A stretch of 64,000 nucleotides of DNA from Gemmobacter sp. 24YEA27. GTDB taxonomy: Bacteria > Pseudomonadota > Alphaproteobacteria > Rhodobacterales > Rhodobacteraceae. The notes under the pieces are model-generated. The model worked only from the letters and a program-made list of their open reading frames with translations. It had not been told where the DNA came from and made no database searches. Shown in pieces: positions 10,903-20,222 of the stretch. The translations under genes were made by a program, and so were the position numbers. The stretch spans positions 1,471,001 to 1,535,000 of the forward strand of contig NZ_JASJPW010000001.1 in NCBI RefSeq assembly GCF_030052995.1, written 5' to 3'. Numbering within the stretch: the stretch's first letter is position 1; each line of letters begins with the position of its first letter.

Positions 10903-12597
10903 ATGAGCCATGCACCCGCAGCGGATCACCGATTCATCCTGGATCACATCATTGATTTTACGGATATTTCCGGGACGGATCGCTTTGCCGAAGCCTCGCC
11001 CGACATGGTGAGCGCGATCCTTGATGGTGCGGCGCGGCTTTGCGATGAAGTGGTGGCGCCGGTCAACCGCAATGGCGACCTGACACCCGCGCGGCTGGAA
11101 AACGGTGTGCTGCGCGCCTCGCCCGGCTTTGAGCGCGCCTACCGTGCCATTGCCGGGGGCGGTTGGGTCGGGGTCTCGGCCAGTGCGGAATATGGCGGTA
11201 TGGGGCTGCCGCATGTGCTGGCGACCTGCGTCAACGAGATGCTTGCCGGCGCCTGCCTGTCCTTGCAGCTGAAACCGCTTCTGAGCCAGGGGCAGATCGA
11301 AGCGCTGGAACATCACGCTTCGGAGGCGCTGAAAGCGCTTTATCTGCCGAAGCTGATTTCGGGCGAATGGTCGGGCACGATGAACCTGACCGAGCCGCAG
11401 GCCGGGTCGGATGTCGGTGCCCTGACCACGCGCGCGGTGCCGGCAGAGGATGGCAGCTACCGGATCAGTGGCCAGAAGATCTTTATCACCTGGGGCGATT
11501 CGGATCTGGTGTCGAATATCTGCCATCTGGTGCTGGCGCGGCTGCCGGATGCGGCACCGGGGGTGAAGGGGATTTCACTGTTTCTGGTGCCGAAATACCT
11601 GCCGGATGCGGCGGGAAATCCGGGGCAGGCGAATAATCTGCGGGTGGTCAGCCTGGAACATAAGCTCGGCATCCATGGCAGCCCGACCTGCGTGATGGAA
11701 TTCGATCAGGCCACCGGCTGGATGGTGGATGGGCCGGGCAAGGGCATGGCTGCGATGTTCACCATGATGAACAACGCCCGCCTGGGCGTGGGGATGCAGG
11801 GGGTCGGCGTGGCAGAGGCGGCGCTGCAAAAGGCCGTGGCCTTCGCGCAGGAGCGGGTGCAGGGCAGGACGCCCGACGGATCTGCCACGATCATCGGCCA
11901 TGCCGATATCCGCCGTATGCTGACTGAGGCGCGCGCCAAAATCTTTGCGGCGCGGGCGATCGGCCTCACCTGTGCCAAAGCGATCGATATGGCCAGCGCG
12001 ACCGGCGATGCCGCCTGGGCGGCGCGGGCGGCATTCCTGACGCCCATCGCCAAGGCTTTCGGCACCGATATCGGCATCGAGGTCGCCGATATGGGGGTGC
12101 AGGTTCATGGTGGCATGGGCTTCATCGAGGAAACCGGCGCCGCGCAGTATCTGCGCGATGCCAGGATCACTGCGATCTACGAGGGCACCAATGGCATCCA
12201 GGCGATGGATCTGGTCGGGCGCAAGCTGGCCGATGGCGGCGCGGTGGCCTTTGAGCTGATCGACGGGATCATCGCCCGCGCCATCGCGGCGGAGGAACAC
12301 TGGCCGGAGCTCGCGGCGATCCTCGGCACGGTGGCGAGATCGTTGCGGGGGGCGACCGGCGCGCTGCTTGAGATGGAGATGAATGACCGTTTCGCTGGCG
12401 CGGTGCCCTATCTGCGCGCTTTCGCGCTGGTGCTGGGGGCGGATGCACATCTGCGGGCCGCGCAGGCCGATCCGGAGCGGCTGCCACTGGCGCGGGTGAT
12501 GATCACCCGTCTTACAGAGGATGCGCTTTTCCTGCTTTCCGCGGCACGCCGGCGCGCGGCGGATCTTTACGCGGTGCCGGTCGCGATGCTGGGCTGA
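10903..12597 (+). CDS. Acyl-CoA dehydrogenase (DmdC-like subgroup)
   Basis: The 564-residue flavoprotein oxidises an acyl-CoA to the 2-enoyl-CoA and passes electrons to ETF. It shows MNLTEPQAGSDVGALTT and ISGQKIFITWGD (FAD/substrate loops), QVHGGMGFIEE, and the catalytic Glu in IYEGTNGIQAMDLVGRKL. Length and the extended C-terminus fit the DmdC/FadE-like subgroup (methylmercaptopropionyl-CoA dehydrogenase and relatives) rather than short ~380-residue enzymes. The exact substrate is not determinable. GGAG lies about 10 bases before the ATG at 10903. The ETF-ubiquinone oxidoreductase it would need is encoded at 17759-19423. Confidence 0.92.
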   Translation: MSHAPAADHRFILDHIIDFTDISGTDRFAEASPDMVSAILDGAARLCDEVVAPVNRNGDLTPARLENGVLRASPGFERAYRAIAGGGWVGVSASAEYGGMGLPHVLATCVNEMLAGACLSLQLKPLLSQGQIEALEHHASEALKALYLPKLISGEWSGTMNLTEPQAGSDVGALTTRAVPAEDGSYRISGQKIFITWGDSDLVSNICHLVLARLPDAAPGVKGISLFLVPKYLPDAAGNPGQANNLRVVSLEHKLGIHGSPTCVMEFDQATGWMVDGPGKGMAAMFTMMNNARLGVGMQGVGVAEAALQKAVAFAQERVQGRTPDGSATIIGHADIRRMLTEARAKIFAARAIGLTCAKAIDMASATGDAAWAARAAFLTPIAKAFGTDIGIEVADMGVQVHGGMGFIEETGAAQYLRDARITAIYEGTNGIQAMDLVGRKLADGGAVAFELIDGIIARAIAAEEHWPELAAILGTVARSLRGATGALLEMEMNDRFAGAVPYLRAFALVLGADAHLRAAQADPERLPLARVMITRLTEDALFLLSAARRRAADLYAVPVAMLG

Positions 12598-12600
12598 GCC

Positions 12601-13265
12601 CTATCCGGCGAGGTGGCGCAGCCCCTGTGTCACATCGGTTCTGACGGCAAGGCGCAGCCCCGGCTCGTCACCGGCTTTCAGCGCCGACAGGATCATCCGG
12701 TGATAGGGCGGGGCCTCGCGCCGCCGCAGACGCGCGTAAAGCGCCCGCATCGTCGGGCCAAGCTGCAGCCAGACCGTCTCGCACATTGCGAGCATCGCGG
12801 GGGCCTGGGCGCGCAGATACAGGGTGCGGTGAAATTCCAGATTGGTCCGGACATAGGCGACCGCATCGTGGCGCGCGACGGCCTCGGTATTGGCGGTGTT
12901 GATCGCCGCCAGCCGCTCGATCAGCGCGAAATGCGCGCGGGCAGGGCGCGGGCGGCCAGTTCCGGCTCTAGCATGGCGCGGATTGCAGCCAGTTCCTCGA
13001 TCCGCTCGGGTGTCAGCTCCGGCGTGGACACCCGCCCTGAGGAGGACAGCGTCAGCGCGCCTTCGGCCACAAGACGGCGCAACGCCTCGCGCGCGGGCGT
13101 CATCGAGACGCCGAAATCCTTCGCGAGCCCGCGCAGCGTCAGCGACTGGCCGGGCGCCAGTTCGCCATGCATCACCTGCTGGCGCAGGACACGGTAAAGC
13201 CGCTCATGCGCGGCGGCATTGGGGTCGGGCGGACGGGGGCCGGCAGGAATGATCATGGCGGGCAT
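12601..13265 (-). CDS. GntR family regulator (FadR/FCD subfamily), one -1 frameshift
   Basis: The N-terminal winged helix (RLYRVLRQQVMHGELAPGQ, DFGVSMTPAREALRRL) runs from 13265 to about 12940, where this frame ends. In the next frame the all-helical FCD ligand domain continues (HFALIERLAAINTAN, LEFHRTLYLRA, LGPTMRALYARLRR) to 12601. A single missing base in the C/G stretch around 12935-12945 joins them into a 221-residue protein of normal length. FCD regulators sense small organic acids. The neighbouring convergent acyl-CoA dehydrogenase ends 4 bases away. The reading as an intact gene with a consensus error is preferred. Confidence 0.85.
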
Positions 13266-13331
13266 CGGAACATGCTGGGCAAAGCGGGGTCAACCGGTAT
13301 CGGAGTGGGAATAAGGGCGGGCATGATGCGT

Positions 13332-14024
13332 TCAGCCCGCAAAACTGTAGCGGTGCAGCGTCTGGCCGTCGCGTTTCAGCCAGTCGCGCTCGGCCTTCCA
13401 GCCGGGGCGGATCTTCGAGACCACTGCCCAGAAATCAGCGGAATGGTTCATCTCGACCAGATGCGCGACCTCATGCGCCGCGACATAGTCAAGCACCTCG
13501 CGCGGCGCCATGGCAAGGCGCCAGGAATACATCAGCGTGCCGTCATGGCTGCAAGATCCCCAGCGGGACCGTGTGTCGCGCAAAACCAGCCGCGCATAGC
13601 TGCGCCCGACAAGTCCCGCGTAATGGGTTGAACTATAGGCCAGCCGGTCGCGCGCCAGCGCCTTGAGCCAGGCCGCCACCTTCGCACCGGCCTGATCCGG
13701 CCGCCCCGGCACCAGGAGGCTGTCGCCCTCGACCCGGACGCCGCGCCCTTCGGAGGGCGTGATTCGCATCATCCGGCCCAAAACCGGCAGTTCGGCCCCA
13801 TGGCTGACCGGCACCAGCCGTGCCATCGGCATCGAGGCCAGAACAGTCCGCAGCCAGCCCTCCTGATCGTGCAGGAAACTCAGCGCATCACGGTCTTTTG
13901 CGCGCGGCGGCAGCGTCAGCGTCACCTTGCCATCGAGTCGCGAAACCCTGAGCGAGAACCGCTTCGCCCGGGCCGAGCGGCGCATATTGATCTCGACCGG
14001 CGGCGGTCCGGGCAGCAACAGCAT
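13332..14024 (-). CDS. YgjP-type M48-like metal-dependent hydrolase (DUF45)
   Basis: The 230-residue protein has the zinc-binding HEVAHLVEMNHS (HExxH plus downstream His) and the strongly conserved TRSRWGSCS, both diagnostic of the YgjP/DUF45 metallopeptidase-like family. No signal peptide is seen, so it is cytoplasmic. Substrate and role are unknown. The start at 14024 (MLLLPGPPPVEI) was chosen because the preceding 28 codons have no family similarity. It is divergent from the TIGR02300 gene. Confidence 0.9.
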   Translation of the reverse strand: MLLLPGPPPVEINMRRSARAKRFSLRVSRLDGKVTLTLPPRAKDRDALSFLHDQEGWLRTVLASMPMARLVPVSHGAELPVLGRMMRITPSEGRGVRVEGDSLLVPGRPDQAGAKVAAWLKALARDRLAYSSTHYAGLVGRSYARLVLRDTRSRWGSCSHDGTLMYSWRLAMAPREVLDYVAAHEVAHLVEMNHSADFWAVVSKIRPGWKAERDWLKRDGQTLHRYSFAG

Positions 14025-14191
14025 CAAATTCTCGTTCCAGAGGCCACAATTCACACGCCGTCCGGCTTGATTCCCCGCCGGTAAAGGCGCATCTGACGGC
14101 TTATGCAAAAGGCTTTGACAGCCGCCCCGGCCTGTGGCAAGGGCAGCGTTCGGATTACCCTGTCATCAGGGCGAAAGTGAAGGGACAACCC

Positions 14192-14527
14192 ATGGCCAAG
14201 GAAGACTGGGGCACCAAGCGACTGTGCCCGACGACCGGTAAACGGTTCTATGACCTGAACCGGACGCCGGTGGTCAGCCCCTATACCGGCGAGGTTGTGG
14301 ATATCGAATCGGCCCGCCGCAAGCTGGCGGCTGCGGTGATCTCGCGCGTTTCGCCCGAGAAGGACGATGAAGTTCTGGTCGACGATCTCGAAGCCGAAGA
14401 AGATCTGCTGGAAACGGCAGAAGGCGGCGATGATGATATCGACGATGATCTGCTCGAAGATGATGCCGATGACAATGTCTCGCTCGACGAGCTGGCCGAT
14501 GTGGCCGGCAGCGACGAAGAGGGCTGA
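14192..14527 (+). CDS. TIGR02300 family protein (FYDLN acid protein)
   Basis: The 111-residue protein begins MAKEDWGTKRLCP and contains TGKRFYDLNRTPVVSPYTG, the family signature typical of alphaproteobacteria, followed by a tail almost entirely of Asp and Glu (roughly residues 62-111). The N-terminal part has two-cysteine-like zinc-ribbon character, though only one Cys is seen here. Function is unknown. A strong hairpin terminator follows at 14574. Confidence 0.93.
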   Translation: MAKEDWGTKRLCPTTGKRFYDLNRTPVVSPYTGEVVDIESARRKLAAAVISRVSPEKDDEVLVDDLEAEEDLLETAEGGDDDIDDDLLEDDADDNVSLDELADVAGSDEEG

Positions 14528-14573
14528 GGCAAGCCTGCAGAAACGTTCCGCAGGGCATGCCTTGTGAAACAGG

Positions 14574-14601
14574 AAAAGACCCGCCTCTGGCGGGTCTTTT
14601 T
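14574..14601. terminator. Bidirectional intrinsic terminator
   Basis: AAGACCCGCC and GGCGGGTCTT form a ten-pair stem with a TCT loop, followed by TTT on the plus strand and preceded by AAAA, so it can act in both directions. It separates the TIGR02300 gene from the convergent ispE gene. Confidence 0.9.
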
Positions 14602-14654
14602 CATTTCGCCCTGCGGGGCAGGAAGGGGCAGATCGGGCAGATCCTGTCGGGTGC

Positions 14655-15536
14655 TCAGCCGGGCCCGGGCAGGATCGGGCCGGCCTTTGCCCACCAGCCG
14701 GGATTGGCACGGGCGATCAGCGGCAGCGCGCCACTGGCTGCGGCTTCATCGGCAAAAAGCGCGAAACAGGTGGCGCCCGAGCCGGACATCCGCGCCATCA
14801 GTGTGCCAGGAAGCGCGTTGAGCTGGTCCAGCACCGCGCCGATCACTGGTGCGACCTCGCGCGCGGGCTTCTCCAGGTCATTGCGCTGGTTCCTGGCCCA
14901 GGCGGCAAGCGTGGTGATATCGGGCCAGCAGGGAAGTCGCGGCGGCAAAGGCGGGTTCTCGCGGCGGGTCAGGGCACGAAATACCGCCGGCGTGGGGACC
15001 CCGACACCAGGATTGACGAGGAGAATCCCGCCCGAGGGGAAGCCGGTCAGTGGTTCGATGATTTCGCCGATGCCGCGCATCCTGGCAGGGCCAGGGCTCA
15101 GGCAGACCGGCACATCTGCACCAAGCCGGGCCGCGATACGGGCAATCTCCGCCGGGTCAGGCCGCGCCCCGGGCGGGGCCAGCCGCAGGGCGGCACGGAT
15201 CGCAGCCGCCGCATCCGAAGATCCGCCGCCGATGCCAGAGGCCGGCGGCAGGTGCTTTTCCAGCCGGAACGCCAGGGACAGCCCCGGCAGGATCGCTGCT
15301 GCGGCGCGAGAGACAAGGTTCTCCGCGCCCCCGGGCAATGCCGGTCCGAAGGGGCCGGTCAGCTCAAGCGCGGGGCCAGCGGCCGGTGCCGTCTCCAGCC
15401 AGTCGCCGATGCCTGCAAAAATCACCAGGCTGTCCAGCAGGTGATAGCCATCGGCCCGCTGCCCGGTGACATGCAGGCAGAGATTGACCTTCGCAGGCGC
15501 GAATTCGCGGATGGGATCAATTCTCGGCAGGGGCAT
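14655..15536 (-). CDS. ispE: 4-diphosphocytidyl-2-C-methyl-D-erythritol kinase
   Basis: The 293-residue GHMP kinase phosphorylates CDP-methylerythritol in the non-mevalonate isoprenoid pathway. It has the AKVNLCLHVTGQRADGYH N-terminal signature and the ATP-binding glycine-rich PPASGIGGGSSDAAA, and ends with MSGSGATCFALF. The start at 15536 overlaps the stop of the upstream TPR gene by 20 bases, suggesting translational coupling; no later start keeps the conserved IREFAPAKVN segment. Confidence 0.95.
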   Translation of the reverse strand: MPLPRIDPIREFAPAKVNLCLHVTGQRADGYHLLDSLVIFAGIGDWLETAPAAGPALELTGPFGPALPGGAENLVSRAAAAILPGLSLAFRLEKHLPPASGIGGGSSDAAAAIRAALRLAPPGARPDPAEIARIAARLGADVPVCLSPGPARMRGIGEIIEPLTGFPSGGILLVNPGVGVPTPAVFRALTRRENPPLPPRLPCWPDITTLAAWARNQRNDLEKPAREVAPVIGAVLDQLNALPGTLMARMSGSGATCFALFADEAAASGALPLIARANPGWWAKAGPILPGPG

Positions 15537-17388
15537 CCTCCGGCGGGCTGCCTTCGACATCACCCTCACTATTGCCATCTGGGGCGACAGCGGTGCCGTC
15601 CCCCGGGGCGGGTGCCGTAGCCGGGGCAGGAGCACCCGGGGGGGAGGCGGGGCGCGCAGGGGCCCGGGCGGCCTCTTCGGCCATCACCGCATCAAGGCCG
15701 ATCTCCAGCTTGCGCCGGATACGGACCGCATCGGCGGCTTCCGGTCCGTAAGACAGCGCCCGGTGCCACTGGAATTCAGCTTCCCGCTTGCGCCCGTTCA
15801 TCCAGTAGATATCACCGAGATGATCGGTGATCTCCGCCTCCAGCGGTTCCAGGAGCGAGGCCTGTTCAATCGGCTGCAATGCCTCCTGATAGCGACCAAG
15901 CATGAAATAGGCCCAGGCGAGACTGTCGAGGATCATGCCCGAATCGGGCGCTCCGGCCACGGCCTGTTTGATCATGGCCAGCGCCTCATCAAGGTCCTGG
16001 CGCCGTTCCAGCAGGCTGTATCCGAGATAATTGAGCACCTCAGGCTGACCCGGATTGATGCGCAGCGCCTCGCGGAAATCGAGATCGGCGCCGGTATGGA
16101 GGTTCTGACGTTCCCGCATCGCCCCCCGGCTGAAGTAAAGCAGCCAGGCCGCGCGCGGCGGCGGATCGGGCAGAAGGCCGATTGCCACGCTATAGGCCGC
16201 CTCTGATTCGGCCCAGCGTTGTTCATTGCGCAGCATGTCGCCAAGCGCGACCTGGACGACCAGCAGCTTGCCATGACTGCGGGTCAGCTGTTTCAGCACT
16301 TCGATCGCCGCCTCTTTGCGACCGGCGGAATAAAGCGCATTGGCGCGGCCGAGCTGGGCATCATACCAGGACGGGTGATCGGGCGAAAACTCATCATAGG
16401 CCGCTTCGGCCAGGTCGTATTCTCCCATCTGGTCGAGCATCGCCGCCCCGAGCAGGATCGCATCGTCATGATCGGGTTTCAGCGCAACGGCGATGCGGCA
16501 GTTCAGCTGGACAAAAGCCGGCTCCGCCTCGCCACTCAGCAGGGTGGCCAGTGACCAGAACACCTCGGCCATGCCTTCGCGCGCGTCTTTCACCGTGTCG
16601 AAGGGGATGGTCTCGCCGGCGACAAGCCGGGCGCGCAACACCTCGGCCAGGGGCTCGGGCGTGGTGCCCCAGGTCTTGTCGATCAGCGCGATGGCGTCGT
16701 CATTGCGTTCAAGCTGCGACAGGATCTGCACATGCGCCAGCACCCCGCGCCGGTTCAGCCCCAGACCGGGTGCCGACAGCGCCTTGTCGGCGCCCTCGAA
16801 ATCGCCTGCCAGTGCGAGCGCCAGTGCTTTGTGATAGATGCCATGCGCCTCGAGCCCGCGGCGTTCGGCAATCTCGTCAAATTCGCCCAGAGCCTCGGTC
16901 ATGCGGCCCTGACCGATATCGGCCCAGGCGCGGGCAAGTCCATCGACCAGCGGGCCAATCGATTTCCCGTCATCCAGCGCTGATCTGATGGCGGCGAAAT
17001 CGCTGTTCAGACCAGCCTGGCTGATCTGCGCCAGATCGGCGAGCTGGGCGGGCTGGTCGCCCTCTTGCATAAGGGCGTGGCGATGTTCGGCGATGCTCGC
17101 CGCATCGGCGATCTTGCCAAGGCTGAGCAGGGCGAAGATCGAGCCGTCCATCAGCAGCCGGTTGTCGGGATCAACGCTGAGCGCCTGGGTGAACCAGGCG
17201 GAGGCGGAGCGGAAATCACCGGCGGTTTCGGCATTGCGGGCGGCAAGGAAAGCGCCTGAGTCGACGGGAGTTCCGGTCGTGACATCAGCGGGTTGCGCTG
17301 TGGCAGAGGCCTCTTGCGCGACCACCGGTGAAAGCCCCGAAAGGCTGAGACCAAGCGCGGTGGTCAGCGTAAGGAGAGAACGGATCAT
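15517..17388 (-). CDS. Exported tetratricopeptide-repeat protein
   Basis: The 623-residue protein has a signal peptide (MIRSLLTLTTALGLSLSG, cleavage near VVAQEA) and TPR-like helical pairs through most of its length; the clearest repeats are near the C-terminal third (PEVLNYLGYSLLERRQ, MILDSLAWAYFMLGRYQEAL, ITDHLGDIYWMNGRKREAEF). It ends in a Pro/Ala/Glu-rich tail from about residue 575. Such proteins are periplasmic or outer-membrane scaffolds. It is upstream of and overlaps ispE, the order found in many Rhodobacterales. Specific role unknown. Confidence 0.88.
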   Translation of the reverse strand: MIRSLLTLTTALGLSLSGLSPVVAQEASATAQPADVTTGTPVDSGAFLAARNAETAGDFRSASAWFTQALSVDPDNRLLMDGSIFALLSLGKIADAASIAEHRHALMQEGDQPAQLADLAQISQAGLNSDFAAIRSALDDGKSIGPLVDGLARAWADIGQGRMTEALGEFDEIAERRGLEAHGIYHKALALALAGDFEGADKALSAPGLGLNRRGVLAHVQILSQLERNDDAIALIDKTWGTTPEPLAEVLRARLVAGETIPFDTVKDAREGMAEVFWSLATLLSGEAEPAFVQLNCRIAVALKPDHDDAILLGAAMLDQMGEYDLAEAAYDEFSPDHPSWYDAQLGRANALYSAGRKEAAIEVLKQLTRSHGKLLVVQVALGDMLRNEQRWAESEAAYSVAIGLLPDPPPRAAWLLYFSRGAMRERQNLHTGADLDFREALRINPGQPEVLNYLGYSLLERRQDLDEALAMIKQAVAGAPDSGMILDSLAWAYFMLGRYQEALQPIEQASLLEPLEAEITDHLGDIYWMNGRKREAEFQWHRALSYGPEAADAVRIRRKLEIGLDAVMAEEAARAPARPASPPGAPAPATAPAPGDGTAVAPDGNSEGDVEGSPPEDAPAEN

Positions 17389-17758
17389 TGCGGAATACCC
17401 CCTGGACTGCCTCTGGCGGAGCCCGTCTGACCTGGCCCACCCCCGCCGGGCTTTTCGGACGCGCCCGTGCTGGGACCGAAGCTAACGCCCCGTTTTGCAA
17501 CACGCAATGCAGGGCGGAGCGGTTCGGGGTGAGGATTGCCTGTCATAGTGGGCTGGCGGGTGAACTCTTCGTGAAACGGTGTTCACGCCATGAGCCGGAA
17601 AAAAGAAACCGACTGCCAGGAATTACACCACAGCCTTGCAGGAGGTCCGCATCATGACGGCCCTGTTGTGCAGGCGAGGCTCTTTACAAGTCTGTGCGGC
17701 GGATAAGGGGCGGCGGTCAGGCGAGGATTTCGGCTTCGCTGACCGCAGCGCCCGGTCC
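17389..17758. other. 370-base spacer, no credible gene; inverted repeat at 17560-17586
   Basis: This spacer lies between the start of the TPR gene and the stop of etfQO, both on the minus strand, so it should hold the TPR/ispE promoter and the etfQO terminator. It contains GTGAAC at 17560-17565 and GTTCAC at 17581-17586, a possible operator. A strong Shine-Dalgarno (AGGAGG at about 17639) precedes a plus-strand ATG at 17653, but that frame runs antisense through etfQO and is not credible. Confidence 0.5.
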
Positions 17759-19423
17759 TTACATATTCGGATAGTTCGGCCCGCCCCCGCCCATCGGCGT
17801 GGTCCAGTTGATGTTTTGCGACGGGTCTTTGATGTCGCAGGTTTTGCAATGGACGCAGTTCTGAAAATTGATGCGGAAGCTGGCATCCTGGCCTTCGCCC
17901 AGCACCTCATAGACACCGGCCGGGCAGTAGCGCTGCGCGGGCTCGTCATATTCGGGCAGGTTGACGCGGATCGGCACCGAAGGGTCTTTCAGCCGCAGAT
18001 GGGCGGGCTGGTTCTCGTCATGGTTGGTGAAGCTGTAGGCGACATTGGTCAGCCGGTCGAAGGAGAGAACGCCATCCGGTTTCGGATAGTCGATCTTTTT
18101 GTAATCTTTGGCCTTTCCAGTCGCGGCCGCGTCGTTCTTGCCATGTTTCAGCGTGCCGAACAGCGAGAAGCCGAGCGTGTTCGTCCACATATCGAGCCCG
18201 CCGAGGGTGAGCGAGGCCTTGAGCCCCCATTTCGACCACATCGGTTTGACATTGCGGACCTTTTTCAGATCGCGGCCAATGGCGCCGGCCCGCACCTCGG
18301 TCTCGTAATCGGTCAGCTCATCGCCCTGGCGCCCCGCCTTGATCGCCGCATAGGCGGCTTCTGCGGCGGCTTTTCCCGAGAGCATCGCGTTGTGGTTGCC
18401 CTTGATGCGCGGCACGTTGACGAGGCCCGCCGAGCAGCCCAGCAGCGCCACGCCAGGCGCCACCATTTTCGGGATCGACTGGAAGCCGCCTTCCGAGATC
18501 GCCCGCGCGCCATAAGCCACGCGTTTGCCGCCTTTCAGCAGTTCCGCCACCATCGGGTGATGCTTGAAGCGCTGGAATTCCATGTAAGGGTAGAGATGCG
18601 GGTTCTTGTAGTTCAGGTGAACCACGAAACCGACATAGACCTGATTGTTTTCAAGGTGGTAGATGAAAGAGCCACCACCTGCATTGCCGCCCAGCGGCCA
18701 GCCCATCGTATGGGTGACGGTGCCGATCTGGTGTTTCTCCGGGTCAATCTCCCATATCTCTTTCATGCCAAGGCCGAATTTCTGCGGGCAATGGCCATCT
18801 GAGAGGTTGAAACGGTTGATCACCTCTTTCGCGAGGCTGCCGCGCACGCCTTCCGAGAGGAAGACATATTTGCCGCGCAGCTCCATCCCCGGTTCATAGG
18901 CGGGGCCGGGAAGGGCGGTTTCGGGATCAAGGCCGAATTCACCTGCAACAACGCCGGCGACCGTCTTGCCATCTTCGGACCAGACCAGTTGCGAGCAGGC
19001 CATGCCGGGGAAAATTTCGACGCCGAGACCCTCGGCCACGCCCGCCATCCAGCGGCAGACATTCGCCATCGAGACGATGTAATTGCCGTGATTGTTCATC
19101 AAAGGCGGCATCGGGAAATTTGGTACCCGGATCTTGCCGGCCGGGCCGAGGACGTAGAAATTATCCTCTTTCACGGGCACCTTGATCGGCGCGTCCATAG
19201 TCCGCCATTCGGGCAGCAAAGCATCGAGACCGACGGGATCCAGCACCGCACCCGAGAGAATATGCGCGCCGACTTCAGAGCCTTTTTCCAGCACGACCAC
19301 GCTCAGATCGGGATCAAGCTGTTTCAGACGGATCGCCGCCGAAAGACCCGAAGGCCCTGCGCCCACGATCACAACGTCATATTCCATCGACTCGCGGGTG
19401 ATCGCTGTGTTGGGATCGGTCAT
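17759..19423 (-). CDS. Electron-transfer flavoprotein-ubiquinone oxidoreductase
   Basis: The 554-residue membrane-associated enzyme takes electrons from reduced ETF to ubiquinone, linking acyl-CoA dehydrogenases to respiration. It has the N-terminal FAD motif VIVGAGPSGLSAA, a central ubiquinone-binding region (GGNAGGGSFIYHLENNQ, VNVPRIKGNHNAM) and the C-terminal 4Fe-4S ligands (CPAGVYEV, then CVHCKTCDIKDPSQNI). The start at 19423 (MTDPNTAITRESMEYDVV) removes a 41-codon upstream extension lacking similarity. It would serve the acyl-CoA dehydrogenase at 10903-12597. Confidence 0.96.
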   Translation of the reverse strand: MTDPNTAITRESMEYDVVIVGAGPSGLSAAIRLKQLDPDLSVVVLEKGSEVGAHILSGAVLDPVGLDALLPEWRTMDAPIKVPVKEDNFYVLGPAGKIRVPNFPMPPLMNNHGNYIVSMANVCRWMAGVAEGLGVEIFPGMACSQLVWSEDGKTVAGVVAGEFGLDPETALPGPAYEPGMELRGKYVFLSEGVRGSLAKEVINRFNLSDGHCPQKFGLGMKEIWEIDPEKHQIGTVTHTMGWPLGGNAGGGSFIYHLENNQVYVGFVVHLNYKNPHLYPYMEFQRFKHHPMVAELLKGGKRVAYGARAISEGGFQSIPKMVAPGVALLGCSAGLVNVPRIKGNHNAMLSGKAAAEAAYAAIKAGRQGDELTDYETEVRAGAIGRDLKKVRNVKPMWSKWGLKASLTLGGLDMWTNTLGFSLFGTLKHGKNDAAATGKAKDYKKIDYPKPDGVLSFDRLTNVAYSFTNHDENQPAHLRLKDPSVPIRVNLPEYDEPAQRYCPAGVYEVLGEGQDASFRINFQNCVHCKTCDIKDPSQNINWTTPMGGGGPNYPNM

Positions 19424-19739
19424 CGGCTTTTTTCTCGCTCCTTGCTGCGGTCTGTCGGCGCCGCAAATTCTGGCTGGGAAGTCCTGTTGGGCCCCGTTTG
19501 GCCGGGCGTCTCGTGATTGCCCTATGGGCAGGCGCGCGTCAACCATGCTGCAGCATCATCCCATTGGGACGCAGCCCGCGGCAATATTCTTGCCGTTAAA
19601 CGACAGGGCGCGCATGCAGGACGCCATGGCCCTTGCTTTTTCTTTGCCCATCGGGTGAGGTTGCCGGAACACGAGGCGCGAAGTCATGACCCGGGTGACC
19701 GGTTCGTGGCTTCTGTTTTTTTAAAGTGACGACAGCGAT
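19424..19739. other. 316-base divergent promoter region between etfQO and greA
   Basis: No gene is visible. Both flanking genes are transcribed outward. A run of seven T followed by AAA occurs about 20 bases before greA. No strong Shine-Dalgarno is seen before the greA ATG. Confidence 0.4.
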
Positions 19740-20210
19740 ATGGAAAAAATTCCGGTTACGAGGCGCGGCTTTGAAGTGCTGGACGCGGAACTGCGGCAAT
19801 TGAAAAGTGAGGCGCGGCCCGCGATCATCCGCGACATTGCCGAGGCCCGGGCGCATGGCGACCTGTCTGAAAATGCAGAATACCATGCGGCGCGTGAAAA
19901 GCAGGGCTTTATCGAAGGCCGGATCAAGGAACTCGAAGGCATCATTTCGCTGGCCGAAGTGATCGACCCGACCTCGCTGTCGGGCTCGATCAAATTCGGG
20001 GCGACGGTCACCGTGGTCGATGAAGACAGCGATGAGGAAAAGACCTGGCAGATCGTCGGCGAGGTCGAGGCCAATATCGAGCTTGGGCTTCTGAACATCC
20101 GGTCTCCGATTGCGCGCGCGCTGATCGGCAAGGAAGAGGGCGACAGCGTTGATGTCACCACTCCGGGCGGGCAGAAGAGCTACGAAATCCTGTCGGTGCG
20201 CTATATCTGA
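19740..20210 (+). CDS. greA: Transcription elongation factor GreA
   Basis: The 156-residue protein rescues backtracked RNA polymerase by stimulating transcript cleavage. The N-terminal coiled coil carries the functional tip [16 protein letters not shown] (acidic residues that coordinate Mg in the polymerase channel). The C-terminal FKBP-like domain includes [17 protein letters not shown] and ends EILSVRYI. Full length. A membrane-protein gene follows after 12 bases, probably in the same transcript. Confidence 0.97.
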   Translation: MEKIPVTRRGFEVLDAELRQLKSEARPAIIRDIAEARAHGDLSENAEYHAAREKQGFIEGRIKELEGIISLAEVIDPTSLSGSIKFGATVTVVDEDSDEEKTWQIVGEVEANIELGLLNIRSPIARALIGKEEGDSVDVTTPGGQKSYEILSVRYI

Positions 20211-20222
20211 GCCGGAGCCGCC

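Noticed and set aside
17639..18802. Plus-strand frame with a strong Shine-Dalgarno (AGGAGG) and ATG at 17653
   Set aside because: The frame continues antisense through the well-identified etfQO gene; the good Shine-Dalgarno is probably chance. A very short leader peptide cannot be excluded but is unsupported.
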